DNA of 64,000 nucleotides from Poecilobothrus nobilitatus. Its lineage: Eukaryota > Arthropoda > Insecta > Diptera > Dolichopodidae. The notes beneath the pieces are model-generated. The model was not told where the DNA came from and did no database searches. It saw nothing but the letters and a program-made list of their open reading frames with translations. The translations under genes and the position numbers were made by a program. Location of the stretch: positions 265,848,515-265,912,514 of the forward strand of contig OX352773.1 of NCBI GenBank assembly GCA_947095535.1, in the 5' to 3' direction. This document shows positions 1-12,756 of this stretch, in pieces (within the stretch, counting starts at the first letter, position 1; every line of letters begins with the position of its first letter).

Positions 1-1135
1 CTTATCATTCACTCACTAGTGGCATATACGATATGTAAATAAACATGATATTATATAAGTATGTATATACATATATCAATATCATATAAATAAAAATTCT
101 TCAAGCAACCGTTATGTTGTTTATTTAATTACATTTTTTTGTACTACGCATTATATCCTCAACAATTTTAAATTATCGAATAAAACAAATGCAAAAAATT
201 TGTTGAAGAAATTTGTTAGAAAATTTGAAATAATCAAGTAACACTTTCGTCAATTATAAAGTAACGCTATATTATTAAAAAAAGTTGTTAACAGAAATAA
301 AAATATAATATTGGAGCTTTAATTTTTGTGTATTACTTCAAAAAAATTTTAACAGGTGTTCAAGTTACAGGTGTTTAAAAATAGGAAATTTTCAGTTTTT
401 GACCCCTTACAGCTCCTAAACGGGGGGTGATACAAAAAAAATTTCTGAAATGACTCATACTAATTTCCAAAGATCTAACTTCTGTCAAAAATTCAAGTTT
501 CCAACTTTAACCGTTTAGAAGATAGAAGGCTTGAAGGATTTTGCAAAATTTGAGTTTCGCATAACGGTAAATTAAGACACCGTATGCCACAAATATATAT
601 TTATTATATATATACTTTTAAAGCTAATAAAAGTAGTAATCGTTTGGCGTTTTCAAAATGAAGATATACCTTATACAGCTTGTGCTATAACAATTTAAAT
701 ATAGAGCTTTTTTGAACCTTTGGGGAGCTGTAGCTCCGTAACGGGTGGGGCTACGAAAAAAAGTTATTAAAAATAAAATTAATATTTTTGTGAGATCTAT
801 CAGCAGTTAAAATTTCATAGCCCTATTTCAAAAAAAATGTCGGGATCTAAAAGTTAGGTGTTCGAGAGCTACCCTAAGGCTTGGTCCAAACTCAACCAAA
901 AAAAATAGGGAACCTACAAATTACTCCCAAAATATTTTGTGTAAATTTCAAGATTCTAGCTTTCTTAGTTTTTGAGTTAGCGTGCTGACGGACGGACGGA
1001 CGGACATGGCTCAAAAGTCTTAGAATTTTTTTCTGATCCGATCCATACCTTTGAAGGTATATCTAGCTCGCTTATTTCGAGGTGTTACAAACGGAGGAGT
1101 AATTTTATTATACCCGATCCTATCGTACGGGTATA
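1..1135 (+). mobile_element. HINE/DINE-like element, family F, cut by the window start
   Basis: This matches the right-hand 1.1 kb of the full family F element at 13463-15028, from its CTTATCATTCACTCACTAGT stretch onward. It carries the same core (GGGGAGCTGTAGCTCCGTAACG), the GGAC microsatellite near 984-1002 and the 3' stem-loop TTATACCCG...CGGGTATAA ending at about 1135. The 5' end lies outside the window. The element has no coding capacity and would depend on a Helentron protein supplied in trans; that is inference from the family. It abuts a family E element with no spacer. Confidence 0.8.
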
Positions 1136-2187
1136 ACGAGGAAGAGTGCAATAGAGTAGACTGGGATACCCGTATGAACGTAATATTCCTGTTTTTATAA
1201 AACTTGATCATCTTTTAAAAACATCCAGATGTTTTAGTACCGACGTTAACTATATTATAATGATATATTTATACGATAATAATATACGAGATATATTTAT
1301 GTAAATTGTGGAGTTGTATGACAGCTACCCGAATCTATTGCGCCTAGTTTCATTAAGTTCCCAGAAATGCAAGAAGCCTGAACCCGCTGCTTTAGACCAA
1401 TAAAATTTTACAAAAGTTTTTGGCATGTAACTCGACACTTTTTCACTAACTTTCAGATAGCTAGCTTCAAAAGACACTGAGTTATTTTCATTTAAAGAGA
1501 GAAATTGTATGGCAGCTACCCGAAGTTGTTGCACCAGCAGAACTTAATTTTACAGAAGTTGTTGCCATAAAACTGGATCATCATTTCTAAGATTGCAAAT
1601 CCCTAGCTTCGTTAAGTTCCAAGAGGTGCAAGAAGGCTGTACAGGCTGCTCTAGACCAACCAAATTTTACAAAAATCGTTGGCATGTTACTCGACACCCC
1701 TTTACTAAATTTAAGATTCTTAGCTTCAATGAACACTGAGTTATTCTCATTTAAATGAAGAAGTTGTATGGCAGCTACCCGAACGTGCTGCACCAGCACA
1801 ACCAAATTTTACAGAAGTTGTGGCCAGAAAACCTGATCATTATTTGTAAGATTTCAGACCCCTAGCTTGAATAGATACTGAGTTATTTCTATATAAAGAA
1901 AGAAGTTGTATGGCAGCTACTCGAACCCGCCGACCGAAAATGTTGGATTTAAATAGCAAAACTAACAATTTTGCAAAATTAACGTAAAAAGCCTCTTAGC
2001 TCATAGTAAGCCTCAAGCATCCGTATTTCAGCCTCTTAGCTCTTTTATTTTTTGAGTTATCGTACGGACGAATTCGATTCTGAGCCGATCCATACCTTTG
2101 ACACTATATCTAGCTCGACTCCTTTAACGTGTCACAAACGTAATGGTAAATTTATTATACCCTTGAACATAGTTCATACGGGTATAA
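1136..2187 (+). mobile_element. HINE/DINE-like element, family E
   Basis: It starts with the family E/F 5' sequence CGAGGAAGAGTGCAATAGAG and has the 5' subterminal motif ATACCCGTATGAACG. It ends with the family 3' block (TCTGAGCCGATCCATACC, TATCTAGCTCGACTCC) and the stem-loop TATACCC...GTTCATACGGGTATA at about 2187. The core has two diverged units containing GTATGGCAGCTACCCGAA, near 1510 and 1767. The GGAC microsatellite is reduced to one or two units near 2064. Short ORFs across the core are translations of the repeat, not genes. Confidence 0.8.
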
Positions 2188-3005
2188 AGAGATAGACTAG
2201 ACAAATTCCAAATGCAGAGGCAAAAAAAGTGAAGCTACACCAATAGAACAATAGCTCCTCAAAAAGCAATTTGTCATCAACAAGAACACTACTAATACAC
2301 AAGATAGATAAAAAAAGTTTGGAAACAAAACACTAAAGGATATGGAAAGATTATATGTTACGAACTAAAGAAACACGTTTTTAAAAATACGAGTTTTCCA
2401 TTATTTTTACGCTGCAACAACGACCAAAAACAACTGTAAAAATGTACAAATATTGTATACAAAATAAATTGATTTAAATTATTTTCTTATTCTTAGAGCA
2501 TGAATCTTAATGATCTCAGACTAAATAAATAAATATTTACAGAATAATAACAGGAAAATTAAACAAAATCTGTTTAAAACGCTGCTTTAATTTTCTTAAA
2601 ATTTTCATATTATCTTTGAGCTGGTCTTACGCACTTAGAGCTGAACCTGGTCTTATGTTACTTATTAGCATAGTAATTTTTCTATTTCTGGGTGTTTGTG
2701 AGACCTAAGCCATTCAAATATCTTTTGAATTTACCCCGATTCTTTCATTTATCAATTTGATAGATACTAAGTACAATCTTAGAAAAAATTTAAAATCACG
2801 TGGTTGGTTGATATTAATAAAGTCCTTTTAATTAAGTTATTAAATCTTTAGTTTTAAACAAAATTTCGAAATAGCTTAATTAAAACTTAATAACTAAATG
2901 ATATCTGAGTGAAAACTGGAAAATTTCCTATTAGTGAAATAAAATCGCCAACTTTTATATACATTTTTTTTCTCAAAACATTTTTTGTGTGTTCAATAGT
3001 TCACT
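2188..3005. other. AT-rich interval with no recognisable gene
   Basis: I see no open reading frame with family similarity, no RNA gene and no clear repeat. The end of the interval runs directly into a decayed retrotransposon. Confidence 0.5.
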
Positions 3006-3011
3006 TGGTGC

Positions 3012-4165
3012 TTGGTGCTAAGAAATGTTATTTGTAAGACTAATATTTATGTAATTATTGTATCTGAATCTTGGCTAGATTCTGATATTAATGACGACAT
3101 GGTGAAAATCCCTGGTTACAAAATTGATCGAAACGACCACTCCAGGATTAATCCCCTCACTGGTAAAGTTATGATTGGTAGTGGTGTAGCTCTATTTGTG
3201 AAATATGGTTTGTCTATGCGTATATTAAGAAAATCTAGCAATATTGATGATATTGAATTCATATTAGCTGAGCTCAAAACTCAAAATGATAAAGTCCTTA
3301 TTGGTAGTGTGTACTTTCCTCATCCAACAATTGCCAAGTTATCTCCTTTTCGACAAGCTCTGAATACTTTGTCCACTAAATACGAAGAGGTTATTATAGG
3401 TGAAAATTTTAATTTACCAGAATTATAAATACCACGTCACTTTCTTTAATACATAATGATATTCTCACAAAGTATTATGGTGACAGTTCCTCTTGGCTAG
3501 ATATTTTTCAAGTTGTAACGGAAAAGGCATCTAATGTTATCTGTAGTGGTCAGACGTCGTTTTCTGGTGAGTCGGATCATGACATTATTTATTTGAGGTA
3601 TAATTTGGATATTGAACATACAAAATTCCCATACAAAATTTCACCTACCGCGGTTACAATAATGTAATTCTGAATGATCTAAAAGCTTTATATAAAGATA
3701 TGTTTGTTTTCTTCATAAATTAATTGTACCTGGAAATCCGCAAAGCCTAGTCTGTAAAATCTCTTGGGGAAGATCGAATAGAAATAGGTTGTTGATAGTC
3801 CCACGACACTCTGATAAAGTAATGCCTAGTTCAACAAGCTTTGTTTTAATTACATTAGGCATTAAATGTTTCAGCGATTTACTATTCGTTTATCTTCTGC
3901 TTTATTTTAGTTGGATTACATTTTGTTAAATAACACTTTTACTCGTAGATAATATTTTTTTCTTCATTTCTTCATTTTTTTTTTTTTTTAAGTTTACTCT
4001 AATTTTATTTTGTTATTAATGGTTTAATTTGTTAATTTAGTAATTTGTAATTTTGTAATTTTATAATTATTTACTTTCCTTTTACTATGTATACATATTA
4101 TATAGATTTATCATCTCAATGTATATTACAATGTAAATAAATTGAAATTGAATTGAATTGAAATA
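3012..4165 (+). pseudogene. Non-LTR retrotransposon remnant: AP endonuclease domain joined to a 3' tail
   Basis: The 3012-3428 frame reads like the apurinic-type endonuclease of jockey/I-group elements: SESWLDSDIND, then GYKIDRNDHSR, GSGVALFVKYG and a degenerate GENFNLPEL in place of the usual GDFNxP. A frameshift near 3425 moves the rest into another frame (SLIHNDILTKYYG, then GESDHDIIYLRYNLD), which supplies the SDH catalytic histidine. The start of the domain is missing. After about 3665 the reverse transcriptase is absent. The sequence passes to an AT-rich 3' region ending in a short TTGAA-type tandem tail at 4138-4165, typical of I/R1/jockey relatives. This is a dead copy with a large internal deletion; the exact clade is uncertain. 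Confidence 0.75.
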
Positions 4166-4908
4166 ATAAAAATATAAATAAATTCGATAATTTACAATAA
4201 AATCACAGTCTAAGTCCTTAAAGAGGATTTTCATTGCAATCCAATTTAAAAATTAAATCAATATTCAATAGCAATTTAATACTCATTTTTTTTTATAATT
4301 AAATGAATCCTTTGTACAAGGAAAAATTTCATGAATTTATTGATCCACATATTGAAAACACAAACATAAAACAGGAAAAGAGGAAAAAAAGTTGTCATGA
4401 AATGTGAAAATTGATTAAGTTGTTGAAAGTTTTAAAAGTGATTTAAATTGTATGATTTGGTATTAAATGGATAAAACAAAATAATTAATATAAAATGAAA
4501 AACACAAATAAATTTTCACATTTAAATAATTTTGTATATCTATAGTATGTTAAATGTATCTAATATACATATGTATCTTATCCTTCATTTTATTCAACTA
4601 AATTAACATTTTTTGTACTTTTTATTTTAGTGTTTAGTTCCAATAATATTTATACTATAGAATAAACATTGTTAAGCTTAACAATTCGATTAAAAAAGTT
4701 ATTAAACTTTCAAATACTTACATATTTCGAGAATTATTTAAATCGATTTTAAGTTGATTAAAAAACTTTAAATTTTTTTTCACGTAGAAATGAATTGAAT
4801 TATAGAAAAATAGAATTAAAATTTCAGAAAAACTTTTCAACAATTTAAAATTAAAATTAAGATAACTTTAATTTTTCAAAAATTTTAAAATAAACAATAA
4901 ATTTATTA
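4166..4908. other. AT-rich interval
   Basis: Very AT-rich sequence with short homopolymer runs and no recognisable coding, RNA or repeat feature. Confidence 0.45.
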
Positions 4909-5760
4909 TTGTTTAATAACTTTTTAAAAAAGTGCGAATCAATAAAAAAGAATTTTTATTTATCTGACCAATTATTATTATTTTGTAAGTTACGAGTTGA
5001 GAAGTTTATAGATAGAAGTTGTAACAATATCTATAAAATGTACATTAGGCCAAAAATGGAGTATAACGAAAATATTTGGGGTGGACCTCCCCAAACAGCT
5101 CTGGGTTATCTCGACAAAGTGCAAGATAGAACCATTCGCCTTATTGCAAACCCATGTGTTACCTCAACGTGCGCTTCACTTTCCAATCGCCTGTTGGGTC
5201 ATTCACCCTCTTTTATAGATAACTTGTAGGAGTGAACACCTGTGTTAAAGAAATAAAACAATTGATGCTTCCACTCAAAGTTTTCCAATGTGAAACGGGG
5301 AGTGTAACAGATGCCCATCCATACACTGTCGAACTGTCAAAATTCCGCCACACAGCATTCGGAAATTCGTTTGTCATGCGCACGTCGCGTTTATAGAACC
5401 TTATGCCCGCGCATGGGTTCCCAAAACTTGGTAATTCATTTGTGTACGTTATAACGAAATTCAAGAAGAACATTACATCCTTCTTAAAAATAACTATCCA
5501 AATTTTTCCTGTTATCCTCCATAATCCCACTTATCCTAAATCCAATTTCCTAAGTAATTCTTCCCTCATCCTTTACCCAAAATCAAGCTGTACATTATAT
5601 TATTAGGTATTAAAGGACCCATCCTAAAGTTTGGTTTTAAATAAGGTGGTTTTAGTTGGTTCAGAATCCAACATTACTCAGAGGACCTTCGTGCAGTTCC
5701 TTTGAGTAACTTTCGATGATTTTCACCGTCCCTCGTAAGAAAGAAAAAAAACTGTTGAAC
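4909..5760 (+). pseudogene. Non-LTR retrotransposon 3' end: reverse transcriptase C-terminus and 3' UTR
   Basis: The frame at 4909-5229 carries the jockey-type motif YKMYIRPKMEYNENIWGG followed by LGYLDKVQDRTIRLIANP, the conserved region after the RT fingers and palm. Downstream, across stops and frameshifts, come HPYTVELSKFRHTAFGNSF (5318-5374) and FVYVITKFKKNITSFLK (5440-5491), the usual C-terminal end of these proteins. A pyrimidine-rich 3' UTR follows (5495-5590), then a tail block (TTGGTTTTAAATAAGGTGG to CCCTCGTAAGAAAG) that recurs at 15870-16185 (minus) and 18030-18255 (plus). It is 5'-truncated and inactive. Confidence 0.75.
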
Positions 5761-8003
5761 AACTCTTGTTCTAAGGATGTTTTTATCTAGCTTACTTACG
5801 GACCAAACTTAGCTTTTGGCTTTTTGATTTTATTCAACTTTCTTTAGTTTCGTTATTAATAACGTAAACGATAATAATATTTCATATAAGTTCCTAACAT
5901 CATTGATAAAAACCTATACATTTAAGTTATAGGTTTCATTCAGTTATAAGTATTCACATTGGGCAAAATACAGTTATAATTACACAGCAAAACATTTTAT
6001 TTCAATTAAAATATATTTACAGTTAAAGTTCTTTCTAAATTATTTTATTTATTTTGAACTATATCGTAGACATTATATTCAGTATACTTTTTTTTTAAAT
6101 AAAAAAATATTAGTAATAAAAAGATTATTAAGAATACCACACGACTGGTATTCAATAACCGAAACAATAGCTAATTGCCTTCAAGGATGACTTATAACAA
6201 ATTAATTAAGATAATACAAAAAAAAACAGAATTTCTTATTCAACTTTTTCTTCTTCATTTAATTTGAGGCATAATACTTTTAATTCAAGACCAAAAATTC
6301 ACCAAATCTATACAATAAAGAAAAGGGTTACTTAACTTATTTTTTGTAGATTATTAACGCATTTTAGACATTCTTTTGTTTTAATCATCCTCAAACCATT
6401 TTTGTCTGATAATATTAGCAAAAACAAAGTCCAACACAAAAGAATGCAAGGCAAGCTGTTGTATTATTATTCGCGACACGTGTAAAAAATGTCTGTAGAT
6501 CACATGGAAAATTTACAAAATACCAACACAAAATCAAAAAAAAATTTTTTGTCCCAAAAGGGAAAAAGAAATTCCGAAAATAAACAAATAAAATGGAAAA
6601 TCTTTTTTTTGATAGACCAAAGAAAAAAATATTAAAATGAAAAATCATTTTATCCAATACCCACACAAATTTGTATTCGTCAGACATTATAAAATATAAT
6701 TTAATAAATAAACATTTATTATTTGAATTATCATTTATGAATTTTCTTTTACTATTTTGTAAAACAAAATCTATCATATTTCCTAATGGTGTTATAATGA
6801 CAAAGTCTTAGTGTTACCAACAGTACTTTAAAAAATAAACAAAAACTTATCAAAATAAAATTTAATACTTACTCACAATATTTAAATTTTTATTAATTGA
6901 AACAAATACGAATTTACCATTTAAAAGTAATGATATTCAGAATTAGTTATCAAAACAACCGTTACAATATGTGATTACATCACAAAAAGATATGCATAAA
7001 GTTCAATCGAAGCTAACAACAACCCCTACTACAAAACACTTTTGACAATAACAAATAAATAAAAATAAGTAGCCACTGATTAAGAGAAGATCAATAAATT
7101 AATTAATTAATTGTAATGGGGAACAGAGATCATGATTAAAAGAAAGTTCATTAAAATTAAGAAAAAATTATAAATTACAAATGAATTTACATTTAAACAA
7201 TTAATTTAATTTAGAAGTGAAACAGACGAAAATAATTAAGATGTCATCAACCTTAATTAGTTTTTGTTACATTTTTAGTGATTTGGATTTATTCATAGAC
7301 AAATTCAAAATTCAAAAATACAAAAAACGTAAAATACTATTAAACAGAATCAAATTTTCAAGACATGTTTCGATAAGGGACAAAGATAATACTGACAAAA
7401 TTTTAAAAAACTAATGTAGATTAAATTTTTCTTTATTTAAAGAAACTTATTATAATTATAAATGGAAAACCATCTAAGACATTAAAGAACCAGCGATTAT
7501 TAGCATATTATATAACAAATGATATTCCAAGCGAATTAAAAATTATTATAAACAAACTAAATAGACTCCTTATGTAAGATTTCTTAATTCTTCTGTTTTG
7601 ATTTCCATAGGTATTAATCATGCACCTACTATCTAGTCAATTTTATCTATCCATTTAACGTCATTGATTCATATTATTAGAGATATTTTTTTACTTCTGG
7701 TAACGTGCCTTTATCCTAAAAACTTTTTAGTTAATATTTTCAAACATTCAGATAACATGAATAGTACATTTCTAACCTATTTTGCTTTTTATAACCGTTA
7801 TTTTTACTTTGGCTCTTTTTTCTGTATATATTTTAATCTCAATACTTTAGGTTTATTGTTTAAGAATGACAGATAATTTATTAAATGCTGTAAAATTTTT
7901 ATTTTATATGCTAAATTTTATCTACATGTCGGTTGTATTTCATGATCTAAAGATTTATATTTGCACGTTCAATCATTATTTTTCTATTGTCAAATTCACA
8001 CTA
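5761..8003. other. AT-rich interval with no supported gene
   Basis: Several ORFs of 60-120 codons occur, but their compositions (F, I, N, K and Y rich) are what random AT-rich sequence gives, and none shows a family motif. A short TTAA-repeat run is at 7098-7112. I see no RNA gene. Confidence 0.45.
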
Positions 8004-8093
8004 TTTTTTTTTTTTTTAATGCATTTTATCCACACTTCCTCCGTGTTTACAGCGTATTTTATACGCTCTGATCCACTAGGCTACCGAGGCCCC
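8004..8093 (-). mobile_element. tRNA-derived SINE, internally deleted
   Basis: Read on the minus strand it begins GGCCTCGGTAGCCTAGTGGA, a tRNA-like start with an RNA polymerase III A box, and ends in an A run (T run at 8004-8017). The B box and most of the body present in the better copy at 52314-52508 are missing. Imperfect 10 bp direct repeats flank it (TTCACACTAT before, TTTACACTAC after), consistent with target-site duplication by LINE machinery. Confidence 0.6.
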
Positions 8094-8104
8094 ATTTACA
8101 CTAC

Positions 8105-9182
8105 TTTTAAGCAGAACCCCATTGCGGTAATAGCAATAATACACCAGTATAGTCATCAATTTTAGATTTATTTTACTTAAACTTTAACTTAAATTTAAAA
8201 AAGTTATAATAATGTACAAAAATAAATTTATGATCTCCTATAATTGAAAGACGCAATAACTGACAATATTTTGTTTTAAAATTAAAAATACTTTTGTTTT
8301 ATGTTCTTTTTAAAAACATTTCTAAATTAAAGTTTCCATTATTAAAATTTTAACAAGTTCTCTACATCTTGGCTACAAATCATAGCAAATGTGTTTTATT
8401 TTTTGTTACTGATGTGACTTTTAAAACAAAAATTTAAAAGTTTTTAAAGAAAAAATGCAATTTCAAATTAAATTATTAGATTGAAAAAGAAAAAATACAT
8501 TGCACAAAGAAAAACATTTTCCAGGCAAATAATTTGAAATCATTTGATTTTATTTTTTGTTTAAGTGCACAAAAAATTAAATATGGCATAGTGAATAAGA
8601 TTTAGGTTAGGTTTAGGTTAAGTATAGAAACAAGAACCCTTTTTAAATGGGTGAAAGAATAATTTATTAAGAAAGAAATTTTATTATTCGGAATGAAAAT
8701 GTTTGGTTGTCAAAATAGTATAGCACTTCCTATTATCTTGATTTCATTTTTATATCAATATTTAATAGTTTTATCTTAACTAATACTAATATGACGCACA
8801 CAATACGTAATCATTTCTGAACGTTTAAAGATTCACTTCTACTTCTTCGGAGAATCACTTTCGGCGCGATTAAATCTGTCTTACATTTATTTAATTCTAA
8901 ATGAATTGATGACGTTAGAACATTTTCGAGTTACCCCATTTCTCAACTTTATGTTATTTTAGTAAACTTAGGTTAACTTATGGTTATCAGACCTACTTCA
9001 AAATTTTCAAGCGATCAAGCCTCCCTTACAAAATAACTCTGAGGAAATTCACCTACCAAATTTATATACTTATATCAAATATCAAAATACAGAAACACTC
9101 TGTCATATTTTCAAAAAAAATGTATACTTTTACGAATTTATCCAACTTCAAGCGTAGTTGTTGTACCGTTTTCAAAAAAAAA
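8105..9182. other. AT-rich interval
   Basis: No recognisable gene, RNA or repeat beyond short simple-sequence stretches such as GGTTAGGTTTAGGTTAAG near 8604. Confidence 0.45.
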
Positions 9183-9880
9183 CAAGTAAAAGTAACAGTA
9201 AGTCGATGCAACCAACTTATTTATACCCTACACCTAAAAAATTCAAATTAAATTAAAAATCCATAAGTTATTTTAGTTAGGTATTTAATATAACTAAGCT
9301 AAAAAAATAAATGCTTTTACAACCTTTGAATAGCTCCTCCAATTCATCTCAAATTTTGGACAAATCAGGGATTCAGGAAACAACACCCTAGTACCAAATT
9401 TGAAGTTTCTATCTTTATTAATTTCGAATATATGCTTGTTCAGTTTTGGGATTTGTATGGGAGGTACCCGAACAACCACTCCAATTCATCTAAAATTTTG
9501 GGGATATCAGGGATTCAGAAAAACACACCCTCGTACGAAATTTTAAGTTCCTATCTTTATTAATTTCGAAGATATGCGTATTCAGTTTTGGAAGTTGTAT
9601 GGGAGGTACTCGAACGCATGGTCCGATTTCGCCCATTTAGAATCCCCGCCTTACCGTAGTCATTGTTAACCTACAGTATAAATTTCATCAAGATAGCATC
9701 ATTATTTTTTGAGTTATCGTGCGTACGGACGGACGGACGGACAGACATCGCTAAATCGACTCAGGCGATGATCCTGATTCAGAATATATATACATGTCTA
9801 TACCTAACTCGCTTCCTTTTGGTGGTTACAAACACCATACCAAAGTTAATATACCCTACACTTAATGTGTAGGGTATAAA
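9183..9880 (+). mobile_element. HINE/DINE-like element, family A ends with a short alternative core
   Basis: The left end (CAAGTAAAAGTAACAGTAAG, then TATACCCTACACCTA) and the right 200 bp match the ends of the larger A elements at 27464, 36496 and 47491. The right end holds the GGAC run near 9727, GATGATCCTGATTCAGAATA and the stem-loop TATACCCTACACTTAATGTGTAGGGTATA. The core differs: about two units of roughly 140 bp containing CTATCTTTATTAATTTCGAA and GTATGGGAGGTACxCGAAC replace the 146 bp minisatellite of the other copies. It is non-coding; the ORF in the core is a repeat shadow. Confidence 0.8.
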
Positions 9881-11520
9881 AACTTAAAAACTAGATAAAA
9901 ACACACAAAATATAAAAAAAAATCTTAGATAAAATATTATTATGCTGTAAATATTTTTTTTCAAAAAAAAAAAAGATTTTTTTAAATGGAATTTCCATAA
10001 AATAAATAAAAAACCAATTAGTTTTATTTCTTTATTTTGTATCTTTCTAGACAAAGAAAGAATTTTTAGAAATTTTTATATAATATCTAATATGTATAAC
10101 ACAGTTTAATACCCCCTTTATACAAAATGCTAAAGAATTATGCAAAAAAAAAGAAAACAAATTCTATTTTACGGTATGGTATTGTCAAATTCGCCCAAAA
10201 ATTAAAGTTTTATATTTGAAATTAAAATAATCGGCTTTTTGGTATACTCGCACAAATTCAAATAAGATCGAATAGGTCTATTTATGGTCAGTATTCGGCG
10301 ATCATTAAGTATGAATTGTTCTATATGAAACAAACAGTGAGTTTAATCAGTTACATAGTCTGAAAAGATGTGGATAACATATCGCGACACACGCAAAGAA
10401 ATCATAAAAATACAATATGGAAAAAGAAAGTCCAAAAGAAATTGGTTGTGCAACAAAATCTAATTTTTTGTTAGTTTTATAACCATAAAGAAAGGAAATT
10501 AGAAAAAGAAAATTTGTTTTGAAAACACAGAAAACGCATACTTCATCCAAAGTATAGTATTACTAAATTAAGCAATCTCTAAATTAAGGTAGTAAGCTTA
10601 ATGTAGGTGAGTATTGTATACCGAATTGGTGCAATTTAGTCGTTTATTTTTAAAAAGTAATTATGGGAATGGTCCATATGACTATAATTATTAAAGAATA
10701 CAAGCTTGTTTAATAATATTTTATATCTGTAGCTCGCATCTAAATAATGTCATATTAGTTCTTCAAAAAAATATCAAGTTTCCAATCGTTATAGCTCGAA
10801 ATTATCACTTTACCTAGTTAGAGTGATTATAATACTATTCAGTTAATAGAATGAGATGAATTTAGTGATTAAAAACTTCACTCTACCAAATTCCCTTAAG
10901 ATTTCTTGGACACTTTTGAAAACTTCTCCACTTCTCTTAACAGAGAAAAAGAAATACAGAAATATTTATAATATTTTTGGTAATTTAATTGAACCCCAAT
11001 TTTATATGTATGTATTTAAACTTCAAAATTTCAAGAAATTTCTTTAAAATAATAATATTTTGTTCGTTTTAGAAATTTTGGATTTAATTAAATTTTAAAA
11101 AATGAATTTAGGCAAAATATTTCAGATTATTTTAAATATAAAATTAACAAAGGATTAAATTTTTAAATTATATACTTTTGCCATTATTATCATGTTTCAC
11201 AAAAAGATGGCGTTGCTTAAAAAACAAAATTCTTTGAATTTTCTGATGGAAAACATTTTTTAAATATACTCGTATGTAGGTATTTGTTTGTTCTGGTAAT
11301 TTGGACATAAAAGGAAAAAGGATAACAAAAAAGAACAAAAGTAGAAAAAAAAATTAAAAATAATATTATTAGAAAGTCAAGCGAAATTTTGTTTGGAGTT
11401 TTTAAGATTTTTCTATAGCTTTCATAACTAAATTTAAACAATATTATTATTATATTCATAAGTTCAACGATTATCATTTTTTTTTTTGAAAATTTTTGCA
11501 AAAGTTTACTCAAGAGTAAA
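9881..11520. other. AT-rich interval with no supported gene
   Basis: Contains short AT-rich ORFs without family motifs and numerous A or T runs. Nothing recognisable as a gene, RNA or named repeat. Confidence 0.45.
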
Positions 11521-11539
11521 TACTGGATTTCTACTCAAA

Positions 11540-12460
11540 TTTAAATGGTAGCAAATCATGATCTGCCCTTTTCGCAGACTTAACTAAAGCATTAAACCTC
11601 GTAAACCATGAGATTTTGTTACATAAACTTTATGTTATTGGCTTCACAGTTTTTATCCATAATTGGTTTCGTAAACAATAAAAAGTTAAAATTAGACATT
11701 TTTATAATACTGGATATCGTAAAATTAATGAAATAAATTTTGGTATTCGTCAGGGATCAGTACTTGACCATGTCTTTTTTTTTTTATTTTAATTAACTTA
11801 CTATTTATTCAACCTTTCAAGGGTAATTTGATTGCTTTTGAAGATGATACTATGCATTCACTTATAGTTGTAACGATTTTCAAATGGCATGTTATCTGTT
11901 TTTTTCTCTAAAAGAAGTTGTTGTGTTGATTGTAATTGTGCGAGTAATTGTTTTAAACTTAATAATGTCAAAACGTACAACAATTAAAAAATGTAATCAG
12001 AAATCTTTTTCATATAAGATTATATAGTACTGCTAGAATATCCCCTATGGTATACCATTCTCCTTTTCATTTTCAAAACTTATTTATATTTAGAATAATC
12101 TGTTGGGGTGGCACTCATTTTAATAAATTGTGTCTTTTACTTATTGTTCAAAAACACTCGTTCAGAATTTTGAGCTAGAAAGATCATCTCTATCCTTTTC
12201 TGAAGTTTTTATTAAATTTAACATTCTTCCTATAGAATTTTTTGTTTTTTTTAAATGTATTTCTCTGCCACATAAATGTGGACAGGAAATTACACAGCCT
12301 TTCCTGTTCATGATTATTTATATAAACTAAATTTATTAAAAATTATAATCTAAGATGCAATAGTTGGAATACAGTTGATGTTCCGCTAGCTAATAGATCT
12401 CATTTTCATATCATTTCTATAATATTATTGCACCTAGAACATACAATAAATTATAATCAG
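11540..12460 (+). pseudogene. Non-LTR retrotransposon reverse transcriptase remnant
   Basis: Across several frames the plus strand reads ALFADLTKALNLVNHEILL and HKLYVIGF (RT motif with the first catalytic aspartate, normally LDLSKAFDxVDH), then FGIRQGSVLDHVF (normally GVPQGSxLGPxLF), then LIAFEDDTM (normally FADDT, the catalytic pair). Further on come YHSPFHFQNLF and IICWGGTHFNKLCLLLIVQKHSFRI, the C-terminal WG...LxxLQxxxxRxI region. Stops, frameshifts and a long T run near 11776 show it is dead. A fragment of a SINE tail (TCTGCCACATAAATGTG, 12246-12310) is inserted in its 3' part. Jockey-like clade is likely. Confidence 0.75.
12246..12310 (-). mobile_element. SINE 3' fragment
   Basis: This matches the 3' body of the SINE at 52314-52508 (AATGTATTT.TCTGCCACAT, then GGAAATTACACAG.CTTTCC). 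On the minus strand it ends in a short A run. It lacks the tRNA-like head and lies inside the decayed reverse transcriptase. Confidence 0.6.
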
Positions 12461-12756
12461 ATATCAGGAATTTAAGAATGTTAGCACATTGCTTGAAGCA
12501 AATTAAGAGTAGGTTTTAAATGTATTTATATTTTGAGTTCTGTATTTTAAGTTTTTGTTTTTCCTTTTTTTTAAACTTAATTACTACGTGATTGTGTTTT
12601 TTTATTAGTTCCCTCTTCTTTTCTTGCTTAATCCTTAGCAACTGAATGCGTTATCATTGTCCTCTTTATCTTAAGTTTTCATTTGCATATTTTTATTTTT
12701 TATCTTTTAGTTTTAAGTTATTATATGTTTTATATAAGATATGAAAATGGAAATAA

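Noticed and set aside
5403..5606. A 67-codon plus-strand ORF as a separate gene
   Set aside because: It is the decayed C-terminal end and 3' UTR of the retrotransposon remnant at 4909-5760.
6415..6777. A 120-codon minus-strand ORF rich in F, with a cysteine-containing N-terminal or C-terminal tail
   Set aside because: The composition is that of A-rich non-coding sequence read in reverse. No membrane protein family motif was recognised, and no splice partner exons could be found.
7664..8165. Two hydrophobic plus-strand ORFs that might look like receptor pieces
   Set aside because: No WxxxP/AYSF-type receptor motif and no plausible splice joins. The second runs through a SINE and its poly-T tract.
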